Below the pieces are notes generated by a model. The model did not search any database. It saw only the letters and a program-made list of their open reading frames with translations, and was not told where the DNA came from. Position numbers and translations under genes: made by a program. This document shows, one piece after another, positions 24,243 through 31,756 of a DNA stretch of 43,777 bases (the first letter of the stretch is position 1; each line of letters begins with the position of its first letter). This DNA is from Gammaproteobacteria bacterium (GTDB lineage Bacteria > Gemmatimonadota > Gemmatimonadetes > Longimicrobiales > Gaopeijiaceae), in assembly GCA_028820325.1 (NCBI GenBank), contig JAPPJO010000070.1:1-43777 (forward strand). The letters are read 5' to 3'.

Positions 24243-24292
24243 GGAATCTTGTAAGTTCAACTAGGACTGCACGATCTGCCATCCGTGCCGTT
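24243..24292. repeat. 50-bp direct repeat, right copy
   Basis: Gap-free match (40/50) to 19425-19474, 21 bases after the stop of the type ISP-like gene. The two copies bracket about 4.8 kb. Confidence 0.65.
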
Positions 24293-24503
24293 ACGCTAAA
24301 CTTGATTCCACCGGTACGCGAATGGCGGTAGATCGGTATCAAATGACGGGAGCCCGCCCGACTGCGTTCCGCGAATACCCATCTTGACGTCTTGTACCAA
24401 GAGCGGGGTCGGGGTCAACCTTCCAGACGCCTCGTGGACAACCGCACCGCTCAACCAATACTGGCGCATCCTGACGGACCTTTCCAGACAGGAGGAACTC
24501 AAG

Positions 24504-25148
24504 ATGATTCTGACGAACAACGTCCTCCAGCGCATCCTCTGCATCAGGAACGGCGACTCCGTCGGTACCGCGTTCACCATCGATCATGTCGCACGGCAGT
24601 ACATCGTCACCGCCCGTCATGTCGTTGACGGTATCGCGTCCGGTGGTGCGATCTCAGTGCGCCACGAGCAGCGCTGGGCCGAAGTGCCGATCACCGTTGT
24701 AGGCTTGGGCGACGGCGACGCCGATGTTGCGGTGTTGGCCCACGCCAAGCCGGTAACGCCGAGCCACCCGCTGAGCGCGGACGGCAACTTCTGCATCGGC
24801 CAGGCCGTAGCGTTCCCAGGGTTCCCGTTCGGGTGGGATGCCGGCGCCGAGAACATGAACCACGGCTTCCCTTTTCCCTTCGTGAAGGCCGGCATCGTCA
24901 GCGCGATCGTGCCGGGCCCACGGGAGCGGATTTACATTGATGGGCACGGCAACCCAGGCTTCAGCGGAGCACCGCTGATCGTGAGGCAGGGCAACCGACT
25001 CGGTACGTTCACCGTGGCCGGCGTAATCGCCGATTCCCCGAATGATCCCATCACCGGCGAACATGCCGGCTTCGTCGGTGCCGTCAGGATCAAGTGCGTC
25101 CTAGACCTCATCGACGCAAACCCCGTCGGAGCACCCTTGCTTGCCTGA
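24504..25148 (+). CDS. Trypsin-like serine protease-fold protein
   Basis: 214 residues. The ATG at 24504 is fixed by AGGAGG eight bases upstream; the frame is open further left without a signal. Chymotrypsin-fold triad: His39 in YIVTARHVVDG, Asp74 in DADVAVLAH, Ser154 in GNPGFSGAPL. No signal peptide, so it is predicted cytoplasmic, unlike DegP-type proteases, and it has no PDZ domain. Small cytoplasmic trypsin-like proteins occur in bacterial conflict systems as effectors cut loose by partner sensors. Here the neighbours are a type ISP enzyme and, 1.2 kb on, a GHKL ATPase. Target and activation are unknown. Confidence 0.85.
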   Translation: MILTNNVLQRILCIRNGDSVGTAFTIDHVARQYIVTARHVVDGIASGGAISVRHEQRWAEVPITVVGLGDGDADVAVLAHAKPVTPSHPLSADGNFCIGQAVAFPGFPFGWDAGAENMNHGFPFPFVKAGIVSAIVPGPRERIYIDGHGNPGFSGAPLIVRQGNRLGTFTVAGVIADSPNDPITGEHAGFVGAVRIKCVLDLIDANPVGAPLLA

Positions 25149-25770
25149 AGACGTCGGTCGCGCCCCTCCACGCTTCCTGCCCCTGACTGCACCGAGCTCA
25201 TGTAACAGGTAGATACCCATGTCCACGAAGATCGACCGCAGGTTAGCATTACCTACGGCGGACACGGCCTTGAATGGGTTCCGGAGAAGCGGACCAAACC
25301 GGGTCGCACTCGGGGTGGTCGGGCACGCAAGTGGACCTTCAGGACGACGACGAGCTTTGGTCCTCCCCGGTCGGCGGCCAACGCCGCTGCAGGCACGCGA
25401 CGATGACGTTGCGGGGATTCCCACGACAGTTCCGCCCAGCCCGACCCCCCTTGCCCGGCACCAGCGGCCCTCCCGTATTCCCGAAGCGCCCACGGCATCG
25501 TAAGTGCCTCCAACTCAACGCTCTCTCGAACCCGTCGTCCGCACTCCTCGTTCCTCGAATGCCCGCGAAGCGATCCGCCCGCATGTCAGGTTCCCGTGGA
25601 AGCTTGGTATGGTAGCATCGAGAGCCCGACCTACGTCCCCCGCATCGACATCCGCCTGTGTCTTCGTCATCCCGTGGAGCAGCCGCTATCTTTCATGCAT
25701 GCCTACATGGCGACGACTTCTACTGCGAGCTTCGGCGACGCAACAGCGCGGTTGTGGACGCCCACGGCCT

Positions 25771-25799
25771 CCTCTGGGCGCGGCGACCGCGCCCAGAGG
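25771..25799. repeat. Perfect 13-bp inverted repeat with CGA loop
   Basis: CCTCTGGGCGCGG pairs exactly with CCGCGCCCAGAGG around a 3-base loop. There is no T-run on either strand, so a simple terminator is not supported. Seen directly; role unknown. Confidence 0.7.
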
Positions 25800-26174
25800 G
25801 TCGTGGCTCTGCCGACCACTTCGTCGGTCCGTGATCTGGCCCGCCAGGTCTCCGGGTCGCTTTCGACCGGACACCGACGCCGACAACAGAAGGGGGCTGA
25901 GATTCCCTCTCCCGGCTCGAAGACCGAGCCCGCGTCTGGACGCGTGGACGCGGTTGAACGAGGAGACGATGAGGCTCGACCACAGCTGGGCACGTCGACT
26001 CTGGCAGCTTCCGGTATTGAGGCGCCACTCCGTTCTCTACTCCACGCTCTCCGCTCGCAGTCCTTCGTTTCCAGAAGCCCCGCGAGGTCGTAGAACCCCG
26101 CCCGCAGCCATCCATCCGCCAATGACTGAACTGGCTTTACCGGTCCACGAGTTCGTCGGAACCCAACACGTTTC

Positions 26175-26190
26175 AGTTCCCTTGGGAACT
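26175..26190. promoter_or_regulatory. Inverted repeat upstream of the ATPase-nuclease gene
   Basis: AGTTCCC-TT-GGGAACT, 120 bases before the ATG at 26310. It resembles the GTTCCC/GGGAAC arms of the 16-19 kb palindromes but with a different centre. A regulatory role is inferred and weak. Confidence 0.3.
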
Positions 26191-26309
26191 TCGGCTTCCC
26201 CTGCGGACGAAGGAATCCACCCTGTACGTGATCCGTTGCCTACGACCCGACTTGAGCCAAACCAAATCGCAATCGACGACCACCTTTACAAGCTCTAAAG
26301 GGAGAAACG

Positions 26310-28955
26310 ATGACGCCCGTAGCCCCGGAAACGGTAGGCACACAGGTAGATAGCATACCAGTCGCGCTTAGCACGCGGTTCTTGGAACATTTCAGCGAAC
26401 AGCTCTATGCGTCGCCGCAGAAGGCGTTCGAGGAATTGATCTCGAACGGCTGGGATGCGGGTGCCGACCTTGTGGACGTGCGTGTGGCTACTGATCTGCA
26501 GGCCACGGACGCCACCATGGCGGTGTTTGACAATGGTACATCAATGGACCTGGCCGGGCTTCGCGAGCTCTGGCATATCGCCTTTTCTCCAAAGGAAGGT
26601 CGCACGCAGGAGCACGGCCGCCCACTCATCGGCAAGTTCGGGATAGGCAAGCTGGCCACATATGTCCTCGCGAACCAACTCACCTACATATGCCGGGCGG
26701 CGGACGGTGTGATCCGACGCGTCACAATGAACTACGGTGACGTCGACACCAAGAAGGAAGCCGGCCCGGATCGCCTGATCAACGATCTGGAGTTGGACGT
26801 ATTTGAACTGGACACCGAGGACCTGGCCAATGCGCTGGAATCCGTTTACGGTGGCGCCGAAATCCTTGCGTTGACCGACCAGCGGACTCCGGATCGACAG
26901 CAGGCTCCAGACTCTGAACCTGTCGCGTCGCCGGTCCATCATGAGGAGTTTGGCGGCACGCCATCCGAATTGGATCGGCAGGAAAGCGGGACGTGGACGC
27001 TCGTGATTCTGTCCGAACTCAAAGCTGCCGGCCGGGATCTGAAGATTGGGGTCTTGCGCAGGATGCTGGCGGCAGCGCTTCCGTTCGGGTCGGAGATGAC
27101 GATTGGCGTAAACGGCGAAAGGCTGAGATCGACCAAGATGGACGCGCCCTTGTTCGAGGAGTGGGTCATAGGACCGGATCTCGGGATTGACCACATCGAA
27201 CTCGATGAAGTACACGACGGGCCTGAAGAACACGGAGAAGCCGCGGACGACGATTCGAGTGGTGCGCACGTCCAGGCTACGCGAATTCAACTCACGGTCG
27301 GGCACCACCCTTACCCGCACGTCGAGCTCCCTGAAATCGGGCGCGTTACCGGTTTGGTCCGGTTGTTCGATGAGAAGATCAGCGGAGGCAAGAGTGAACG
27401 ACGGGGAGCGTCGAACGGATTCCACGTCAATGTCCTCGGACGAATCGTGAACCAGCACGATCCGAGCTGCGGCGAGGAGAACCTCAACCACGCCGCCTGG
27501 GCGCGCTTTCGCATGACTGTGCGTGCCGACGGTCTAAACGAGTACCTCACCACGAACCGAGAGCAGTTCAAGGAACGGCGAGGGATGAAGATCTTTCGCG
27601 CCTTCCTGCGAAAGGCCTTCAACAAGGCGCGAAGCGCTTACGACAGCGACGCCCACGCGATGATGCCGGATGGCGGCGATGTACTTGTGCGATCCCTCGG
27701 AGTCGTATCGCTCAGTCCCCTGCGCAGCGTCGTATCGGAGGCGCTTCGCACACAGCCCGCCATTCCCGCGTTGTTCGACGAGACTGGGATAGGTGATCGA
27801 GAAGAAAGGAGGCGGTCGTGGCGGGAAGACACGGCCGAGAACATCAAGAACGCTCTCGGCACAGTCAAGTACGAACAACTGGAGGACGATAGTTTCGTCA
27901 AATTCAGGATCAGGGACAGCTCCGTCGTGGTCAACAAGGAGCACCCCTTCGTCCTGGAGCATTCGCACAGCAAGGCGGAAAAGGACCTGATGCGAACGAT
28001 CGCGATGATCGGCCTGTTGACCGATGTGTACGCCCTCGACATCGGAATCGAGGCGAATCTGCTCGAAAGCATGCGCGGCTACAGGGACAAGCTCATGCGC
28101 TTCCGGGCGCTGCAACGGCGTCAGTCGGGTGTCCTTATCGCACGACTACTCAGGAAGATGCAACACGACAGCCGGAACAGCAAACACCTGGAGGCGGCGG
28201 TCTCCGACGCGCTACGGTACTTGGACTTCGATGTTCGAGACCTCGGGGGCTCGGGCGAACCCGAGGGAATTGCTCGGGCGTTCCCAACTCCAACAACCGT
28301 CAAACCGACAGCGGAAGACCCGCGCCCCCCCTTGTACAGCTTCTCCTTTGACGCGAAGACATCAAAGCACGCCGTCGCGCAGACAGGAAACATATCGCTC
28401 GATGCAGTCGTCGAACACCGAGAACGTTACAATGCTGACCACGCGCTGGTGATTGCTCCCGGGTTCAGTGCAGGTGCATTGGCAACTCGGTGTCGGCAGC
28501 AAGAGGTCACTCCGATCACGGCGAGGGACCTCGGCACGCTGCTTGAGTATACCGTCGAGTACGGAGCCATTCCGGTCACTGTATTCCGCGAAATCTTTGA
28601 GCTTTTCGATCCCACGGAAGTGTCGGCTTGGGTGGGGACCCTCGCCGGCAGAATGGCGACGAATCGAAAGCTGACGATCAACGTTTTCATCAATGCACTT
28701 GCGGCACTCAAGGGCAAGGTGCCGGATGCCCTGTCGGCCTCGTTGGTCGGCTTCACCTGTCGTGAGACACTGGGGGTGGTCGAAGTAGAGGATTCTGACG
28801 TTATCTCACTTGCAAAGGGCCTTCAGGTGATCGTGCCTGACCTCGTCGGTGTGGACGACGACAAGATCGTGGTCAACGCGAGCGCTTCTCATGTCGCGGC
28901 GGCGGTTCAGGCTCAGCTCGAGAAGCTCCATGAGGACGATGACGATGGTCAATAG
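26310..28955 (+). CDS. GHKL (Hsp90/MORC-like) ATPase fused to a PD-(D/E)XK-type nuclease domain
   Basis: 881 residues. N-terminal ATPase: N-box AFEELISNGWDAGAD (N46), G1 box FDNGTSMD (D74), G2 box IGKFGIGKLATY (107-118), with about 330 residues of transducer-like sequence after it (residues RFRMTVRADGLNEYLTTNREQ near 400). The middle is helical. Near the C-terminus, a restriction-endonuclease-like core: E628 in HLEAAVSDAL, GEPEG (649-653) and FDAK (D681, K683), then a TGNISLDAVVEHRERYNADHALVIAPGF helix-strand. No helicase. Its stop overlaps the start of a DNA methyltransferase gene, so the pair looks like a restriction-modification-type system driven by a GHKL ATPase. Start supported by GGGAGA. 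Confidence 0.85.
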   Translation: MTPVAPETVGTQVDSIPVALSTRFLEHFSEQLYASPQKAFEELISNGWDAGADLVDVRVATDLQATDATMAVFDNGTSMDLAGLRELWHIAFSPKEGRTQEHGRPLIGKFGIGKLATYVLANQLTYICRAADGVIRRVTMNYGDVDTKKEAGPDRLINDLELDVFELDTEDLANALESVYGGAEILALTDQRTPDRQQAPDSEPVASPVHHEEFGGTPSELDRQESGTWTLVILSELKAAGRDLKIGVLRRMLAAALPFGSEMTIGVNGERLRSTKMDAPLFEEWVIGPDLGIDHIELDEVHDGPEEHGEAADDDSSGAHVQATRIQLTVGHHPYPHVELPEIGRVTGLVRLFDEKISGGKSERRGASNGFHVNVLGRIVNQHDPSCGEENLNHAAWARFRMTVRADGLNEYLTTNREQFKERRGMKIFRAFLRKAFNKARSAYDSDAHAMMPDGGDVLVRSLGVVSLSPLRSVVSEALRTQPAIPALFDETGIGDREERRRSWREDTAENIKNALGTVKYEQLEDDSFVKFRIRDSSVVVNKEHPFVLEHSHSKAEKDLMRTIAMIGLLTDVYALDIGIEANLLESMRGYRDKLMRFRALQRRQSGVLIARLLRKMQHDSRNSKHLEAAVSDALRYLDFDVRDLGGSGEPEGIARAFPTPTTVKPTAEDPRPPLYSFSFDAKTSKHAVAQTGNISLDAVVEHRERYNADHALVIAPGFSAGALATRCRQQEVTPITARDLGTLLEYTVEYGAIPVTVFREIFELFDPTEVSAWVGTLAGRMATNRKLTINVFINALAALKGKVPDALSASLVGFTCRETLGVVEVEDSDVISLAKGLQVIVPDLVGVDDDKIVVNASASHVAAAVQAQLEKLHEDDDDGQ

Positions 28956-30156
28956 GTCGAGGCAGCAGGTTCTGAAGCCGATCCACCCATTCCCAGCGCG
29001 GATGGCACCCGATCTGGTGCTGGAATGGCTGCGCGCGATCGGCGACAACCGTCGAGTCCTCGACCCGATGGCGGGGTCCGGAGTCGTCCTGCGGCAGGCA
29101 ATCGAACTCGGCCACGAAGCGGTCGGGTTCGATCTCGACCCTTTGGCGGTGCTCATGGCGCGAGTTTGGACGACACCCGTCACTGAGGAGAATCTCGACG
29201 GCTGGGCGGCCCGGGTTGTTTCCGAGGCCCGGGGGACAAGCGAGAGTGACGTCCAACTGGATTGGATGGATGACGATGAAGAGACCCGGTCATTTACCGA
29301 GTATTGGTTCGCGGCATCTCAGAGGGCTGACCTCAGACGAATCGCCTTTGTATTGAACAGAATCGGCCAGGGCGATTGCGGCGAAGACAAGGCGTCTCTC
29401 GACGCTATCCGGCTGGCACTTAGTCGTATCATCGTCACCAAGGAACCGCGTGCGTCGCTGGCAAGAGATACGTCGCACAGCCGCCCGCACAGAGTTCTAA
29501 CCGATTCCGACTTTCAGGTGTTCACTGCCTTTGAGCAGTCGATCCGTTTTCTGCGACGACGGTTGACAGGGCATCCACCGAGCGGCGCGGCCCATGTGGC
29601 GTGGGGCGATGCGCGCAGATTGGAGGCCTTGGACGACGGAATGATCGACGCGGTCATCACGTCTCCTCCATACCTGAACGCTATCGACTACCTCCGAGGT
29701 CACCGTCTCGCGCTGGTGTGGCTAGGGCACGGGCTTCGGGAGTTGCGGCACATTCGTTCGAGTAGTATCGGTGCCGAGCGGGCCCCGGATGATCGCACAG
29801 CCGCTGCGATGTTTTCGCGCATACGGCAGGCGATGGGGAATCTTGAGCAGCTGCCGAATCGCTACCGTCTGATGATTGCGCGATACGCGGAGGACATCCA
29901 CCTGATGATTTCTGAGATCGCCCGCGTGCTGCGCCCGGGGGGGACGGCGACGCTGGTTGTCGGCAACAGTTGTCTAAGGGGCACGTTCATTCGGAACGCT
30001 GCCGGCGTAGCCGAAGCGGCGAGAATGGTGGGCCTCACGCCCACCGGTGTGCGCGAACGCGTGTTACCCGACAACCGGCGCTACCTGCCAGTCACAGAGA
30101 AAGGCCAGCTGGGGCGTAGAATGCGGACGGAGACAGTTTGCAGCTTTGTTCGGTGA
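28945..30156 (+). CDS. Site-specific DNA methyltransferase (SPPY type)
   Basis: 403 residues. Motif X-like HPFPARM (14-20), SAM-binding motif I VLDPMAGSG (38-46), acidic FDLDPLAV next strand, catalytic motif IV TSPPYLNAIDYLRGHR (from 239), and a late LRPGGTATLVVGN strand. SPPY with this layout is seen in N4-cytosine and some N6-adenine enzymes; the base cannot be decided. The ATG at 28945 has AGGA eight bases upstream and lies inside the end of the ATPase-nuclease gene, so the two are translationally coupled. It presumably protects host DNA from the partner. No separate specificity subunit is visible; recognition may lie in residues 90-230 between motifs I and IV. Confidence 0.88.
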   Translation: MVNRSRQQVLKPIHPFPARMAPDLVLEWLRAIGDNRRVLDPMAGSGVVLRQAIELGHEAVGFDLDPLAVLMARVWTTPVTEENLDGWAARVVSEARGTSESDVQLDWMDDDEETRSFTEYWFAASQRADLRRIAFVLNRIGQGDCGEDKASLDAIRLALSRIIVTKEPRASLARDTSHSRPHRVLTDSDFQVFTAFEQSIRFLRRRLTGHPPSGAAHVAWGDARRLEALDDGMIDAVITSPPYLNAIDYLRGHRLALVWLGHGLRELRHIRSSSIGAERAPDDRTAAAMFSRIRQAMGNLEQLPNRYRLMIARYAEDIHLMISEIARVLRPGGTATLVVGNSCLRGTFIRNAAGVAEAARMVGLTPTGVRERVLPDNRRYLPVTEKGQLGRRMRTETVCSFVR

Positions 30157-30245
30157 AGGTGAAGGTGTTGCGGCAATTGATCCCCCCGAGGCCAAGTGGC
30201 AGCGGGACCGCAAAACCGCAATAGGACCCCAAATAGATCCTCATA

Positions 30246-30271
30246 AGACCCCAAGGGCTCATCAGGGGTCT
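30246..30271. terminator. Possible bidirectional terminator
   Basis: AGACCCC (30246-30252) and GGGGTCT (30265-30271) form a 7-bp stem with a 12-base loop, between the convergent methyltransferase (+) and AlbA/ATPase (-) genes. T-rich tracts are weak, so confidence is low. Confidence 0.35.
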
Positions 30272-30274
30272 CAT

Positions 30275-31687
30275 TCAATCCTCGACAGAATTGGACGTTC
30301 GTCTCCACCGCGCCGCTGGACCGCGACCAGTGGACCGTGCCAAGCCGCGGCTCCTCAACGCTGCCAGAGCCCTCTTCACTTGCCGTTCGCTGGCTTGCAA
30401 AGGTATTCGGCCACGGATCTCACGCAGCGCCAAGCCGTCGTCTGCTCGATCCAACAAGGCGAGAATCGCTTCTTGCCGTTCGACCAAGTTGTGTCCAGTG
30501 TGTCGCGACGGCACGACCTGTCCGTGTCGGAAGCGCACCGTCACGCAGTCGCCGCGTTCCTCGATCTCGGGCCGTGGCAGTCCGGCCAAAGTCGCCAACT
30601 CGGCCATCTTGAGCGTTCCCCGCCCCCACTCCTCGATGATGCCGCGCCGATAGAAGGTGCGGGCAATCAGCGGGTTCCACGGTCTCGACTCGTGCGGCCC
30701 GAAAAGCGCGGCCGGAGTCAGGCCGAAATGCAACGGACCGGTCGACGTGACTTCGAGGCGATCATCGTACACCGCGAGCCCCACCGATCCGCCGCCCAGC
30801 GCATAATCCCGGTGGCACAGGGCGTTCGCCACCGCTTCTCGTGTGGCGAGAGGCGGGTAGAGCGGCTCGTCGATACGCCCGATGCGGCCCGACTCGAACC
30901 GGCTCGCAATGGGAAGCGTGTCCCGAAGAAAGCGTTCGGCATGCGAGATAAGCGCGAATGCGTTGCCATTGAACTGCCGGTTGTCCAAGAATTCGCTTCG
31001 GTCCATACCCTGGAAACGCGCCACGCGAAGCAGGCACTGCGGCAACTCGCATTCGAGACGCTCCGGTCTACCAAACAACACCGCCGCCGCGCGCAACAAG
31101 ACGCCGCCGCGGAGTAGTCCGAGCCCGCGGAGCAAGTCCTCAGGCGCCCGGCTGCCCGGCTCGTTCAACCGACCGATTCGCACCGCTTCGGCCACAGTGT
31201 TGCGGACCTCGTCCACATCCAGATCCTCGACCTTCCATCCGGTGGCGGGCTGGTTCTCCCAACGCTGCTCGCTGTGCATCCGCTCGAAGAGCATCCGATT
31301 GTACTCCCCGGCGGACATGGTCACCGTCGTGTTGCCGACGCGGCGATAGGCGGTTCCGCGGTACTGGTAAGGCTGCACGGACCCCTTGTGCACGCTGACC
31401 GCAATGACATCGCGTCCGTCCGCGACACGGATCCGCCCGACCTCCGGAAAAGCCGGAGGGTCGATCCTCTGAATCTCGGCACCCACCTCCTCGATCGTCC
31501 GGTCACTCACCTGCTGGCCGACGACACTTCCCTCCGGCGTAACACCGAACAGCACGTGTCCGCCCCGGTGATTGAGCATGGCGCACACAGTGGCCGCTGC
31601 CTCACGACGCGTTCCCGTCGTACGCTTGAACTCCAGCGTCTCGGATTCGGGTTCGGAGGCCAGCGCCAAAATCCTCTCAAGCACCAT
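30275..31687 (-). CDS. AlbA_2/RecG-like ATP-binding protein of the type I operon
   Basis: About 470 residues from the ATG at 31687 (GGAGA upstream; the frame is open to an ATG at 31738 lacking one). N-terminal Schlafen AlbA_2 domain: ESETLEFKRTTG, VCAMLNHRGGHVLFGVTPEGSVVG, AYRRVGNTTVTMSAGEY. Middle and C-terminal parts match the ATP-dependent RecG-like family with an HATPase_c_4 region (PPLATREAVANALCHRDY, GSVGLAVYDDRLEVTSTGPLHFG, RNPLIA-like PWNPLIARTFYRRGIIEEWGRGT) and a winged helix (LREIRGRIPLQASERQVKRALAALRSRGLARSTG). Such genes often ride with type I restriction operons; their role is unsettled. Last gene of the hsd operon. Confidence 0.85.
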   Translation of the reverse strand: MVLERILALASEPESETLEFKRTTGTRREAAATVCAMLNHRGGHVLFGVTPEGSVVGQQVSDRTIEEVGAEIQRIDPPAFPEVGRIRVADGRDVIAVSVHKGSVQPYQYRGTAYRRVGNTTVTMSAGEYNRMLFERMHSEQRWENQPATGWKVEDLDVDEVRNTVAEAVRIGRLNEPGSRAPEDLLRGLGLLRGGVLLRAAAVLFGRPERLECELPQCLLRVARFQGMDRSEFLDNRQFNGNAFALISHAERFLRDTLPIASRFESGRIGRIDEPLYPPLATREAVANALCHRDYALGGGSVGLAVYDDRLEVTSTGPLHFGLTPAALFGPHESRPWNPLIARTFYRRGIIEEWGRGTLKMAELATLAGLPRPEIEERGDCVTVRFRHGQVVPSRHTGHNLVERQEAILALLDRADDGLALREIRGRIPLQASERQVKRALAALRSRGLARSTGRGPAARWRRTSNSVED

Positions 31688-31756
31688 GGACGAATCTCCA
31701 TCTCTCTCGTCTTCCAGGCGGATCCGCCCCGGCCTCATTGAAGCTGCACATTCCCA

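Larger units (their letters stand above)
25149..26309. other. 1.16-kb region with no convincing gene
   Basis: Frames on both strands here are rich in Arg, Ser and Pro and lack ribosome-binding sites, domain-like patterns or natural composition. It contains a perfect 13-bp hairpin at 25771-25799, a 7-bp inverted repeat at 26175-26190 and, at the right end, the AAGGGAG ribosome-binding site of the ATPase gene. It may contain decayed coding sequence or a structured RNA; neither can be shown by reading. Confidence 0.4.

Noticed and set aside
25504..26298. 264-codon plus frame in the gene-free block
   Set aside because: Arg/Ser/Pro-rich composition, no ribosome-binding site and no domain-like pattern.
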